A stretch of DNA of 64,000 nt. Source: Maricaulis sp039978735 (lineage in GTDB: Bacteria > Pseudomonadota > Alphaproteobacteria > Caulobacterales > Maricaulaceae). Shown here piece by piece: positions 1 to 8,452 of this stretch. The DNA lies in contig NZ_JBDWAS010000048.1 in NCBI RefSeq assembly GCF_039978735.1, positions 4,571 to 68,570 on the forward strand, in the 5' to 3' direction. Below the pieces are notes generated by a model that saw only the letters and a program-made list of their open reading frames with translations, ran no database searches and was not told where the DNA came from. The position numbers and the translations under genes were made by a program. The stretch's first letter is position 1. Each line of letters starts with the position of its first letter.

Positions 1-2
1 AT

Positions 3-1007
3 CTGCCGACCGTTGGCGGCGGGCCCGAGCGCATCCTCAACCAGGACGAGATCGACAGCCTGCTCGGCTTCTCGCTGACCGATGACGATGCGGCGGACAA
101 GTCCGGCATCCGCGCGATCATCAATTCGGCGCTTGTAAGTTATGAGCGCCTGCCGATGCTGGAAATTGTCTTCGACCGCCTGGTGCGGCTGATGACGACC
201 AGCCTGCGCAATTTCACCTCGGACAATGTCGAGGTGTCGCTGGATAATATTTCATCCATCCGCTTCGGCGACTATCTCAACTCGATCCCGCTGCCGGCGA
301 TCCTGGCCGTGTTCCGGGCGCAGCAGCTGGACAATTACGGCCTGCTGACGGTCGACTCCAACCTGATCTACTCGATCGTGGACGTGCTGCTCGGCGGCCG
401 CCGCGGCACCTCGGCCATGCGCATTGAAGGCCGTCCCTACACCACGATCGAACGCATGCTGGTGCAGCGCATGATCGAGGTCGTGCTGGGCGATGCCAAA
501 CAGGCTTTCCAGCCGCTGACGGAAGTCGATTTCGACCTGGAACGCGTGGAGACCAATCCGCGCTTTGCCGCGATTGCCCGCCCGGCCAACGCCGCCATCC
601 TCGTGAAGCTGCGCATCGACATGGAAGATCGTGGCGGCCGCATCGAATTGCTGCTGCCCTATGCTACCCTGGAGCCGATCCGGAAGATGCTGCTGCAGCA
701 GTTCATGGGCGAGAAGTTCGGCCGCGACAATATCTGGGAAGGCCACCTGGCCACCGAGTTGTGGTCGACGAATATGGAAGTCCAGGCGGTGCTGGACGAA
801 CAGCGGATGCCGCTGGGCAAGATTGCCGATCTGAAGGTCGGCGACACGCTTTTCCTCGACGCCACCCCGAACAGCGAGGTGGAGTTGCGTTGCGGCCAGG
901 TGCCGCTCACCCGCGGCCGAATGGGCCGTATCGGACACAGTGTTGCCCTGCGCCTGAGCGGTCCGCTCTCGCCGGGGGCCAAGAAAGCAATGATGAGGTT
1001 CGCATGA
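3..1007 (+). CDS. fliM: Flagellar motor switch protein FliM (5' end outside window)
   Basis: FliM forms the cytoplasmic C-ring of the flagellar motor with FliG and FliN and switches rotation when it binds CheY-P. The frame is open from base 3, so the gene enters from outside; about 334 codons are visible. The CheY-binding signature ILNQDEIDSLL starts near visible codon 11, so only the extreme N-terminus is missing. A CheC-like middle domain follows, and a SpoA/FliN-like domain ends the protein (around LKVGDTLFLDATP and LRCGQVPL). The stop overlaps the next start as ATGA at 1004-1007, which suggests translational coupling. A fliL gene just upstream is expected from Caulobacter-type order but cannot be seen. 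Confidence 0.96.
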   Translation: MPTVGGGPERILNQDEIDSLLGFSLTDDDAADKSGIRAIINSALVSYERLPMLEIVFDRLVRLMTTSLRNFTSDNVEVSLDNISSIRFGDYLNSIPLPAILAVFRAQQLDNYGLLTVDSNLIYSIVDVLLGGRRGTSAMRIEGRPYTTIERMLVQRMIEVVLGDAKQAFQPLTEVDFDLERVETNPRFAAIARPANAAILVKLRIDMEDRGGRIELLLPYATLEPIRKMLLQQFMGEKFGRDNIWEGHLATELWSTNMEVQAVLDEQRMPLGKIADLKVGDTLFLDATPNSEVELRCGQVPLTRGRMGRIGHSVALRLSGPLSPGAKKAMMRFA

Positions 1008-1405
1008 CGCTCGCAGCTCTGGTTTTCGAAGGCCTGGTGGCCGCGCTTCTCGTCGTTGCCGTCGTGATGTGCTGGCGTGTCGACCGCCGCCTGAATGCCC
1101 TGAAGAAGGGGCAGGACGGCGTGCAGGCCTCCGTGATCGCACTCAATGAAGCGACCGATCGTGCCCGGGCCAGCCTGCTTGCCCTCGAGCGCGCCACCAG
1201 CCAGTCCGGCGAGGTGCTGGAGACGCGCGTCGCGGAGGCCCGCAAGCTGGCCGACGAACTGCGGCTGATCACCGGCGAGGCCGATCGCCGGGCGGACAGC
1301 CTGTCTGCGCGCCGCGCGCCGGCTCCGGGCCGCCGCCGCGCCAGCGAGATCTTTCCCGAAGGCGCCGGCTCGCGCGTCATCAACGATCTGAAGGATGTGA
1401 GATAG
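1004..1405 (+). CDS. DUF6468-type single-pass membrane protein of the fliM operon
   Basis: A 133-residue protein with one N-terminal transmembrane segment (about residues 5-24), then a charged, probably coiled-coil stretch (about 30-90) and a conserved-looking basic tail (PGRRRASEIFPEG). It starts inside the fliM stop, so it is translated with FliM. Its size, topology and place between fliM and a MotE-like gene match the DUF6468 proteins of alphaproteobacterial flagellar clusters; from memory, Caulobacter PflI, a flagellar-positioning factor, is related. A longer frame continues upstream inside fliM, but the coupled ATG at 1004 is the sensible start. A role in flagellar placement or assembly is inference. 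Confidence 0.75.
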   Translation: MTLAALVFEGLVAALLVVAVVMCWRVDRRLNALKKGQDGVQASVIALNEATDRARASLLALERATSQSGEVLETRVAEARKLADELRLITGEADRRADSLSARRAPAPGRRRASEIFPEGAGSRVINDLKDVR

Positions 1406-1408
1406 GTC

Positions 1409-2170
1409 ATGCGCGAACCGGTTCGTCTGCTCGCCGTTCTCGCCGTCCTGATGGGCGGCCTGTTCGGTCTGAAAGCCCTGACGGTCGCCAATGGCGCCGC
1501 CGATTGGTGGGAAGCCCATGCGGCCACGCTGCTCGCCGAAGAGGCGACGCCGCAGGAAAGCGGTGACGGCCATGACGCGTCTGCCGATACGGACGCCGCA
1601 CATGAAGCCGAAGACGGCGAGCATGCGGCGGAGACGCCGGCCGCATCGCCTGTTCCGGACACGGCGTTCCAGCCGGCCGGTGACGTGTCTGCCGCCTTCG
1701 CCGAACGCATTGCCAGCGGCATGCGCACGGCCGAGGAAGACCGCGTCTTCTATCGTCTGCGCGAACGCTCTGCCGAACTGGATCGCCGCGAACAGGAACT
1801 GGAAACCCGCGAAGCCCTGATGCTTGCCATGGAACAGCGCGTCGATGGCAAGATCGAAGAGCTCAATACGCTGCGCACGCAGATCATGGAGCTCACCGAC
1901 AGCCTGTCCGAACGCGAGGGCGAGGACATGCAGGTGATCGTCGACTGGTATGGTGCCATGGATCCGGGCGATGCCGCCGAGCGGATTGCCAGCCTGGACA
2001 TGGACACTCAGATCCAGATCGCCTCGCGCATGTCGCAACGCAAATTCGGTCCGATCCTGGCCGAGATGACGCCGGAAGCCGCCGCCGCCGTGACCCAGCG
2101 CATGGCCACCCGCAGCGACCTGCCCGACACTGTTGCGGAGCTGGAGGCCCGGCTTGCCGAAGGCGGCTAG
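1409..2170 (+). CDS. MotE-like flagellar chaperone/positioning protein
   Basis: A 253-residue protein with an N-terminal membrane anchor (about 7-23), an Ala/Glu/Asp-rich linker to about 100, a long coiled coil (about 110-175), and a C-terminal helical domain. That domain has the segments VIVDWYGAMDPGDAAERIASL and FGPILAEMTPEAAAAVTQRM, the pattern of the MgtE_N-like fold in MotE, the periplasmic chaperone of the stator or motor. It starts 3 bases after the preceding gene, within the fliM operon. MotE in rhizobia chaperones MotC; whether this copy does the same is unknown. Secreted anchor plus periplasmic coiled coil is the likely topology. Confidence 0.75.
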   Translation: MREPVRLLAVLAVLMGGLFGLKALTVANGAADWWEAHAATLLAEEATPQESGDGHDASADTDAAHEAEDGEHAAETPAASPVPDTAFQPAGDVSAAFAERIASGMRTAEEDRVFYRLRERSAELDRREQELETREALMLAMEQRVDGKIEELNTLRTQIMELTDSLSEREGEDMQVIVDWYGAMDPGDAAERIASLDMDTQIQIASRMSQRKFGPILAEMTPEAAAAVTQRMATRSDLPDTVAELEARLAEGG

Positions 2171-5100
2171 ACATATCGCCTCCTTGACCGGCGGGCTGAC
2201 CCTCGCCTTGCTCGGTTCGACAGCCCTGGCCCAGACGGCCGGGGCGTTTGTCGTCGAGCGCACGGGTGCGGGCGCGCGCATCGTTATCGACTATGACGAT
2301 GCGATCGCCAACGCGCGCCCCTCTGCCGCTGCCGATGTCGAACACACGGTTCTGATCGTCCGTCTGAGCGAGCCGCTGGAGGCGGATGTCGCCGGTCTGG
2401 CCGACCAGCTGGGCGATCTGGCGGCCCGTGCGCGTCTCGACCGCGACGGTTCGACCCTGCGTATCGCCCTCAACCAGACCGCCGACGCCCATGTGTCGTC
2501 GAGCTATGACCAGGTGGCGATCGACATCGTCCCCGTCGGCGCGCCGGCGCCTGCGCCCATCGTGTCGCCGCGCGAGGCGCGCGAGCGCGAAGAGGCGCGC
2601 CTGGCTGCCGAGCGCGCGGCCAATCCGCCGCCCGTGCCGCTTGTCGATGCACTGCCGGTGCAATACCGCGTCGGGCAGGCGACCGAATACACGCGGATCG
2701 AGTTTCTCTGGCCCCGCGAGGTCGGTTTCGAACTCGCGCAGACCGGCCATACAGCGACCGTCCGTTTTGACGCCCCGGCCGACATCGAGCTGGGCCGTCT
2801 GCGCGGATCGCCGCCGCGCTTCCTGGAAGGCGTCAGCGGCGAGCGCGATGTGAATGACTGGGTTCTCACGCTGGACGTGATGGACGGTGTCGAGGTGCGG
2901 GCCTGGAATGAGGGCGGTCGCGTCGTCGTCGACCTGCCCGATCCGGACGTGGCAAGCGCGGCAGCCCTGTTGGCCCAGCTTGGCGATCTGTCAGCGGAAG
3001 CGGGCGGTGAGCCTGAACCGGAAGAGACGGCTCCGGAAGAGAGTGCCGATACAGCAGCAACGGTCGCGGATACCGCAGAGACGGCGGCCCGCGGTCCTGC
3101 GCAGTTGCAGCCGGAACCAGCAGCCGAGCCCCTGCCCGCTGAAGACGAGCCCGCAGAAGCCGAACCGGTTGCCGAGACCCAATACGCCTCGGCCGACGCG
3201 CCGATTGTCGCCGAGGGCGGCGACCCCGTACCGGCCGATGGTCGTGTGCGCGCGAATGTCTCCGAGTTCAACGGCGATCTGCGGGTCGAGTTCGACTGGG
3301 CAGCGCCGCTGGGAGCGGCCGTTTTCCGCCGGGGCGAGGCGGTCTGGATTGTCTTTGACGCTGCTGCCGACATCGACCTGCGCGAGATGGAAATGGCCAA
3401 TCGCCGCCATGTGCGCGACTACACGGCCGTGCGCGGTGAGGACTGGTCGGCTGCGCGCATCGCCGTGCCCTCGACCTCGCAAGCCGAAGCACGGATCGAT
3501 GGCGCCCGCTGGACGGTGGTGTTCTCCGAACGGATCGACTCGCCGCCGCGCCCGATCAATGTCCGCCGCGATGCCCGCCGCACCCGGCCGGGGCGGATCC
3601 TGATGGATATCGCCGATCCGCGAGCCATCCGCTGGATCGAGGATCCCGTTGTGGGAGACCGGATCGGCGTTGTGACGGCCGGCGCGCCGGTACAGGGCCT
3701 GACCGCCCGCCGCGACTTTGTCGGCGGTGCGCTGTTGCCCAGCGCCCAGGGCGGCGCCGTGGAAGCCATCGCCGAGGATATCGAGATCAGCCTCATCACC
3801 TCGGGCGTGGCGATCAGCCGGCCCGAAGGGCTCAACCTGTCGCCGGCATCGGATGCCGCTGCCGCGGGCGCGGAAAGCTCGGTCCTCGCGAATATTTCCT
3901 CGCCGGCTCTGGTCTATTTCGACGCCTGGGATGGCGACGGGTATTTCCGCCGCGACTGGAATGCGCGTCTGCGCCGTGCGGCGCTGGAAGAGGGCACGGA
4001 CGGCAAGATCGCACTGGCCCGCTTCCTTCTGGCCAACGAGCTGGCACCGGAAGCGCTGGGCATGCTTGACCTTGCAATCCAGCAGGATGCCTCGCTGGCG
4101 AACGATCCCCATGTGCGCTCGCTGCAGGGTGTCGCCAGCTACATGATGGACCGGCTGACGGACGCCCAGACCTATTTCTCTCACCCCGCGCTGGCCGTCG
4201 ATCCCGCCGCCGATCTGTGGCGTGCGATGACAGCCGTCGGCGAGGAGCGCTGGGCCGATGCCCGCCGCCGTTTCGCGTCCGGTGACAGCACGATCTATTA
4301 TTATCCTCCGGTCTGGCAGTCGCGCTTCCAGGTCGCGCATGCCCGTGCCGCGATGGAGCTCCACGACTACGCCGCTGCCCAGGACCTGCTCTACCGCGCC
4401 GAGGCGGGTGAACCGGATGACCGTACGCGTCGCGAGGCGCAATACATCCAGGCGCGCCTGGCCGAGGCCGATGGCCAGGTCGAACAGGCCATCGCGCTGC
4501 TGCAGGATCTGTCGGATTCCGGCGATGCGCAGATGGAAGCCAAGGCGCTGTCCGACCTTTATCGCCTGCAGCTGGCTGCGGGGCAGATCACCCGCACCGA
4601 GGCGATCGATGCGCTGGAAAACCTGCGCTTCCGCTGGCGCGGTGACACGATCGAACTGGATACCGTCCGGGCGCTCGGCGAGCTCTATGTCAGCGCCGGC
4701 GAATATGCGCGCGGGCTGGAAACGATGGACACCGCCCAGGCGCGCTTCCCGGATACCGAAGCCGGCCGCCGGATCGGTGAGGATATGGACGCGATCTTCC
4801 GCCGTCTCTTCCTCGATGGTGAGGCGGATCGTATGGACCCGGTCGAATCCGTCGCGATTTTCTATGAATACCAGCACCTCGTGCCGATCGGGGCCGATGG
4901 CGACCGTATGGTGCGCCGCCTGGCCGAACGCCTGATCGCCTTCGACCTGCTCGATCCGGCTTCCGAACTGCTGCAGCACCAGGTGGAATACCGCCTGCGC
5001 GAACCGCTCGCCCGGGCCCGCGTCGCGACCGATCTCGCGGTCGTCTATCTGATGGACCGGCGCTATGAGGACGCGATCAACGCCTTGCGGACATCCCGCA

Positions 5101-5600
5101 TCGCCGGCCTGTCCGAAGAGCTGCGCAATGAGCGCTACCTGCTCGAGGCCCGCGCCTATTCCGAGCTGGGCCGCCATGAGCAGGCGCTGGAACTGATCGC
5201 CTCCGACCGCTCGGCCCCCGCCAACCGGCTGCGCGCCGATATCGCCTGGACCCAGCGGGACTGGCCGATGGCCGGCCGGCGGCTCGAGGCTCTGCTGGGC
5301 AATCGTTTTGCCGATACCGAGCCGCTGGATGCGTCCGAAGAAGCCGATGTCATGCGTGCGGCGATTGCCTATTCCCTGGCCCGCGACACCGAATCCGCCG
5401 TGCGGCTGGGCGAGCGCTATGGCGATGCCATGGCCGGGACGGAACAGGCGGCAGCGTTCGAGCTTCTGACCGATGAAAGCGCGCCGGCGGGCAATGCCCG
5501 ATTCTCCGATCTCGCCACGCGGATCGCCAGCATCGACACGCTGGACGCCTTCATGGAGCCCTTCCGCGACCGCTTCACCAATAGCGGTGGACCGAGCTAG
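2154..5600 (+). CDS. Large secreted TPR protein of the fliM operon
   Basis: About 1148 residues. An N-terminal signal peptide (LTGGLTLALLGSTALAQ) sends it to the periplasm. The first half is beta-rich, with AMIN-like segments (EYTRIEFLWPREVGFELAQ, LRVEFDWAAPLGAAVF) separated by a Glu/Pro-rich linker at about residues 285-355. The second half is helical repeats of TPR type (LARFLLANELAPEALGMLDLA onward). I chose the TTG at 2154 because GGAGG lies 7 bases upstream; a TTG at 2133 is the alternative. Either start overlaps the MotE-like gene. Similar proteins lie beside fliM in other alphaproteobacteria, so a flagellar accessory role is plausible, but no biochemical role can be read from the sequence. 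Confidence 0.8.
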   Translation: MPKAARHIASLTGGLTLALLGSTALAQTAGAFVVERTGAGARIVIDYDDAIANARPSAAADVEHTVLIVRLSEPLEADVAGLADQLGDLAARARLDRDGSTLRIALNQTADAHVSSSYDQVAIDIVPVGAPAPAPIVSPREAREREEARLAAERAANPPPVPLVDALPVQYRVGQATEYTRIEFLWPREVGFELAQTGHTATVRFDAPADIELGRLRGSPPRFLEGVSGERDVNDWVLTLDVMDGVEVRAWNEGGRVVVDLPDPDVASAAALLAQLGDLSAEAGGEPEPEETAPEESADTAATVADTAETAARGPAQLQPEPAAEPLPAEDEPAEAEPVAETQYASADAPIVAEGGDPVPADGRVRANVSEFNGDLRVEFDWAAPLGAAVFRRGEAVWIVFDAAADIDLREMEMANRRHVRDYTAVRGEDWSAARIAVPSTSQAEARIDGARWTVVFSERIDSPPRPINVRRDARRTRPGRILMDIADPRAIRWIEDPVVGDRIGVVTAGAPVQGLTARRDFVGGALLPSAQGGAVEAIAEDIEISLITSGVAISRPEGLNLSPASDAAAAGAESSVLANISSPALVYFDAWDGDGYFRRDWNARLRRAALEEGTDGKIALARFLLANELAPEALGMLDLAIQQDASLANDPHVRSLQGVASYMMDRLTDAQTYFSHPALAVDPAADLWRAMTAVGEERWADARRRFASGDSTIYYYPPVWQSRFQVAHARAAMELHDYAAAQDLLYRAEAGEPDDRTRREAQYIQARLAEADGQVEQAIALLQDLSDSGDAQMEAKALSDLYRLQLAAGQITRTEAIDALENLRFRWRGDTIELDTVRALGELYVSAGEYARGLETMDTAQARFPDTEAGRRIGEDMDAIFRRLFLDGEADRMDPVESVAIFYEYQHLVPIGADGDRMVRRLAERLIAFDLLDPASELLQHQVEYRLREPLARARVATDLAVVYLMDRRYEDAINALRTSRIAGLSEELRNERYLLEARAYSELGRHEQALELIASDRSAPANRLRADIAWTQRDWPMAGRRLEALLGNRFADTEPLDASEEADVMRAAIAYSLARDTESAVRLGERYGDAMAGTEQAAAFELLTDESAPAGNARFSDLATRIASIDTLDAFMEPFRDRFTNSGGPS

Positions 5601-5612
5601 GGATCTGACGGG

Positions 5613-5963
5613 CTAGGTCAGGTTCGCCATTGCGAGCACGAAGATGCTCCAGGCGAATAGCCAGATCAGCATCCCGGCTGCGGGGACGGCTGGAAAAAGC
5701 GAATTCACCGCGAAGACCACCAGACCGGCAATGATCAAGCTGGCCAGCACCGCCAAGTTTGCCTTGAAATAAGACGTACTTCTCTTCGGGATAAACAGAG
5801 CCTGGGCGGTGCTGACGACAGTCGCCATGAGTAAGCCGAGTGCAATCACGGCAAGCCAGTGGGCGTCTTCCCGGAACATGGCGATACCGATTGAAGAGCA
5901 GATGGCGGTGTGAAAACCGACAGTGGCGAATGTTCTGAGAAGGCTGACCTCGCCCTTGTCCAT
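5613..5963 (-). CDS. Small four-helix membrane protein, unknown function
   Basis: A 116-residue, very hydrophobic protein with four likely transmembrane helices (TFATVGFHTAICSSIGIAMF, WLAVIALGLLMATVVSTAQ, LAVLASLIIAGLVVFAVNSLF, MLIWLFAWSIFVLAMA). It converges on the TPR gene and sits 13 bases downstream of fliP on the same strand, so it may be read through from fliO-fliP. No family is recognised. A frame of similar length on the same strand overlaps it, but only this one gives a membrane-protein composition, and it begins with a normal ATG. Confidence 0.6.
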   Translation of the reverse strand: MDKGEVSLLRTFATVGFHTAICSSIGIAMFREDAHWLAVIALGLLMATVVSTAQALFIPKRSTSYFKANLAVLASLIIAGLVVFAVNSLFPAVPAAGMLIWLFAWSIFVLAMANLT

Positions 5964-5976
5964 GCAAGGCCCCCGG

Positions 5977-6732
5977 TCAGCCCCCGCCTATCGTCCCGAA
6001 ACTCTGCATCAGCGAGCCGGTGACGAGGCGCCAGCCGTCGATCAGGACGAAGAAGATCAGCTTGAATGGCAGGGAGATCACGATCGGCGGCAGCATCATC
6101 ATGCCCATCGACATGAGGATGGAGGAGACGACGAGGTCGATGATCAGGAAGGGGATGAAGAGCAGGAAGCCGATCTCGAAGGCGCGGCGCAGTTCGGAAA
6201 TCATGAACGCAGGCGCGACGATCCAGAAAGAGGTGGCTTCCGGCGTATCGGGCAGAGGCTGTTCCGACATCTCGATGAACAGCGCCAGATCGTCCTCGCG
6301 CGTGTGGGCCAGCATGAAGGTCTTCAGCGGACCGGTCGACAGGTCGAAGGCCTCGGTCAGCTCGATCTCGTCTTCCATCAGGGGCTGGATGCCCCGTTCG
6401 TAGGACTGGGTGAAGACCGGCGCCATGATGAATCCGGTCAGGAAGATCGCCAGCGAGACGAGGACGGCGTTCGGCGGGCTCTGCTGCAGGCCCAGCCCGG
6501 TGCGCAGCAGCGACAGCACGACGATGATCCGCACAAAGCTGGTCGTCATGATGATGATGGACGGCGCCAGCGAGAGAATGGTGAGCAGGGCGATCAGCTG
6601 CAGCACACGCTCGGTCAGATCGCCTTCGGTGCCGGTATCGATCGTGATGCTCTGCGCCTCGGCTCCGGCCCCCAGGAGGGTGATGATGCCGAGGACGAAA
6701 AGCGCGGCGCAGACCCAGAAGCCCTTTTTCAT
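5977..6732 (-). CDS. fliP: Flagellar export gate protein FliP
   Basis: FliP forms the core of the FliP-FliQ-FliR export gate of the flagellar type III secretion system in the inner membrane. The 251-residue protein has a cleavable signal (MKKGFWVCAALFVLG ... AEAQ) and the family core, including MTTSFVRIIVVLSLLRTGLG, QSPPNAVLVSLAIFLTGFIM and a C-terminal VDLVVSSILMSMGMMMLPP-like helix (here IIDLVVSSILMSMGMMMLPP). Length is normal. Its ATG overlaps the fliO stop by 4 bases, so the two are one operon. fliQ and fliR lie 10 kb away on the other strand, so the export gate is encoded in two pieces. Confidence 0.97.
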   Translation of the reverse strand: MKKGFWVCAALFVLGIITLLGAGAEAQSITIDTGTEGDLTERVLQLIALLTILSLAPSIIIMTTSFVRIIVVLSLLRTGLGLQQSPPNAVLVSLAIFLTGFIMAPVFTQSYERGIQPLMEDEIELTEAFDLSTGPLKTFMLAHTREDDLALFIEMSEQPLPDTPEATSFWIVAPAFMISELRRAFEIGFLLFIPFLIIDLVVSSILMSMGMMMLPPIVISLPFKLIFFVLIDGWRLVTGSLMQSFGTIGGG

Positions 6733-7058
6733 GCCGCATCCTCCGTCTCGATGTCGGGGGTCCGGGGCGCAGCGGCCGGCCGGCTGGCCAGCACGGTTTC
6801 CGCTTCCGCTCCCAGAAGGACCACATGTTCGGTGTCGTCAGCCTGCACGATGACCACGCGGCGGCGCGGGTCGATCACCAGGGTTTCCTTGAGGCTCAGC
6901 CGGCGCTCTGTGCCAGCGCCGAAGCCGCGCAGGCCGGTCATGCCCTGCAGGATCCAGCCGCGGCGCACGGCATAGCCGAACAGGCCGAGCCCGCCCACGA
7001 GCACGGCAAGCACCGAGACGGCGAAGAAGTAGTGGGTCCAGTTGACGATGTCGCTCAT
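6729..7058 (-). CDS. fliO: Flagellar biosynthesis protein FliO
   Basis: FliO is a small bitopic membrane protein that helps FliP assemble into the export gate. This 109-residue copy has one transmembrane helix (about 10-30, FFAVSVLAVLVGGLGLFGYAV) followed by a small cytoplasmic domain with the FliO pattern RRLSLKETLVIDPRRRVVIVQADDTEHVVLLGAEAETVL (read in two pieces). It is the first gene of the minus-strand pair fliO-fliP and is divergent from flgB. A CtrA-type box lies 47 bases upstream of its start and may serve both directions. Confidence 0.9.
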   Translation of the reverse strand: MSDIVNWTHYFFAVSVLAVLVGGLGLFGYAVRRGWILQGMTGLRGFGAGTERRLSLKETLVIDPRRRVVIVQADDTEHVVLLGAEAETVLASRPAAAPRTPDIETEDAA

Positions 7059-7104
7059 CGGGCCATTGCCTCATAAGAGATTACCCGCTTGTCCGGTGAT
7101 GCGG

Positions 7105-7120
7105 TTAAGTGCGCGTTAAC
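7105..7120. promoter_or_regulatory. CtrA-type binding box between fliO and flgB
   Basis: The sequence TTAA-GTGCGCG-TTAAC is an exact match to the CtrA consensus TTAA-N7-TTAAC of Caulobacter-type alphaproteobacteria. It lies midway in the 106-base divergent region, 47 bases from the fliO start and 45 from the flgB start. A further half site TTAAC occurs at 7139-7143. CtrA control of early flagellar genes is established in Caulobacter; binding here is inferred. Confidence 0.75.
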
Positions 7121-7164
7121 TGTGACGGCCCACCTTCGTTAACGGTAGAAAAGGGGATTCGCGG

Positions 7165-7605
7165 ATGCGGCCCGACGACGTGTCAGTGCTGGCACTTCTT
7201 CGACAGTCGATGAGCTTCAACACCGAGCGCCAGCGGGTGATCTCGGAGAATGTGGCCAATGCGAACACGCCCGGCTACACCGCGAAGGATCTCGACGAGA
7301 GCGAATTCAATCGCGCGGTACAGCGCCAGATGCGCGGCCACGAGGCCGGCAATGGCCCGTCGCGCGTGCGCATGCTGACCAGCGAGGCCGGGCACATGTC
7401 CGGTTCTGCCGGCGGTTCGGCATCGCGCAATTGGGGAACGACCGACGCGCCGGATTCCGAGACCACGGTCAACGGCAATTCGGTCGTGCTGGAAGAACAG
7501 ATGGTGCGGGCCCAGGAAACGCGCATGCAGTACGAGAGCGCGCTGACCCTGTACCAGAAGAGCCTGGGGCTGATCCGTATGGCGATCAAGCCGGCCGGGC
7601 GTTAA
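7165..7605 (+). CDS. flgB: Flagellar basal-body rod protein FlgB
   Basis: FlgB is a proximal rod subunit linking the MS ring to the rod. The 146-residue protein has the typical N-terminal segment FNTERQRVISENVANANTPGYTAKDLDE (read in parts), with the ANxNTPGY rod/hook signature, a variable Gly/Ser-rich centre, and a C-terminal helix (ETRMQYESALTLYQKSLGL). The ATG has AAGGGG 10 bases upstream. It heads flgB-flgC-fliE and is preceded by a CtrA-type box. Length is normal. Confidence 0.96.
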   Translation: MRPDDVSVLALLRQSMSFNTERQRVISENVANANTPGYTAKDLDESEFNRAVQRQMRGHEAGNGPSRVRMLTSEAGHMSGSAGGSASRNWGTTDAPDSETTVNGNSVVLEEQMVRAQETRMQYESALTLYQKSLGLIRMAIKPAGR

Positions 7606-7620
7606 TCGAGGAGCTAGAGG

Positions 7621-8034
7621 ATGAGCGACGCATCTGACGCCATGTCGATCTCTGCAGCCGGCCTTCGGGCCCAGGCAGCGCGCATGCGCATCATCTCGGA
7701 AAACCTGGCCAACGCCGATTCCACGGCGCGCGAGCCGGGCGGGGATCCCTATCGCCGCCAGATCCCGGTCTTCGAGGCCGAGCTGGATCGCGTGACGGGG
7801 CTGAGCCATGTCCGCATGAATGATGTCGCCTACGACCAGAGCGAATTCACGCTGGAATTCGATCCCGGCCACCCGGCCGCGGACGAAGCCGGCTATGTGC
7901 GCACCTCCAATGTCGAGACCCTGGTCGAGATGATGGATATGCGTGAGGCGATGCGCTCCTACGAAGCCAATCTGAACATGATCGAAAACAGCCGGCGCAT
8001 GCAGGAGCGTACGCTGGACCTGCTGCGCCGCTAG
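7621..8034 (+). CDS. flgC: Flagellar basal-body rod protein FlgC
   Basis: FlgC is a second proximal rod subunit. The 137-residue protein carries the N-terminal rod motif (AGLRAQAARMRIISENLANAD, read in parts), the conserved PYRRQIPVFEAEL segment, and the C-terminal VETLVEMMDMREAMRSYEAN pattern of FlgC. It starts 15 bases after flgB with a GGAG-like site (GGAGCTAGAGG) before the ATG. Second gene of the flgBC-fliE operon. Confidence 0.96.
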   Translation: MSDASDAMSISAAGLRAQAARMRIISENLANADSTAREPGGDPYRRQIPVFEAELDRVTGLSHVRMNDVAYDQSEFTLEFDPGHPAADEAGYVRTSNVETLVEMMDMREAMRSYEANLNMIENSRRMQERTLDLLRR

Positions 8035-8072
8035 AACCGCGCGCGCCGCTCTCAGAATGAGGATGTGAGCCC

Positions 8073-8387
8073 ATGGCAGCCGATCTTTCCGCCGTCCAGG
8101 CCTATCAGGCCGCGGTCCGTGCCGCCCAGCAATCGGTGGGTGGTGCCAAAGAAGCCGAAGCGACGCCGTCGCTCGACTTCGGCAATATGGTCTCCTCGGC
8201 CATTGCCGATACGTCCGGCGCCCTGGCCAATGCCGAACAGATGACCGCCGCCGCCGCCGCCGGTGAAGCCGAGCTGCTGGACGTGGTCACGGCTGTCTCC
8301 GCCGCCGAGATATCGCTGGAAACCGTCGTTGCCGTGCGCGACGAGGTGGTCCGCGCCTACCAGGAAATCCTGCGCATGCCGATCTAG
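8073..8387 (+). CDS. fliE: Flagellar hook-basal body protein FliE
   Basis: FliE joins the MS ring to the rod and is among the first exported subunits. At 104 residues it is the usual length. The Ala-rich N-terminus is variable; the C-terminal half has the family pattern with DVVTAVSAAEISLETVVAVRD and VVRAYQEILRMPI, the conserved FliE ending. It lies 38 bases after flgC and is followed by a strong intrinsic terminator, so the operon ends here. In many relatives fliQ follows fliE directly; here about 8 kb of DUF885 genes intervenes. Confidence 0.95.
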   Translation: MAADLSAVQAYQAAVRAAQQSVGGAKEAEATPSLDFGNMVSSAIADTSGALANAEQMTAAAAAGEAELLDVVTAVSAAEISLETVVAVRDEVVRAYQEILRMPI

Positions 8388-8414
8388 GGCCGCTGACCGA
8401 TACGAAGATACACA

Positions 8415-8442
8415 AGACCCCGGCCGTGGCCGGGGTCTTTTT
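8415..8442 (+). terminator. Intrinsic terminator after fliE
   Basis: Inverted repeat GACCCCGGCC / GGCCGGGGTC (8416-8425 and 8428-8437) followed by TTTTT. It ends the flgB-flgC-fliE transcript and sits 10 bases before the end of the convergent DUF885 gene. Confidence 0.85.
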
Positions 8443-8452
8443 CTGTCTGCTT

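Noticed and set aside
2991..5177. 728-codon minus-strand frame opposite the TPR gene
   Set aside because: The plus frame has a signal peptide, a ribosome site and TPR helices; this one has none.
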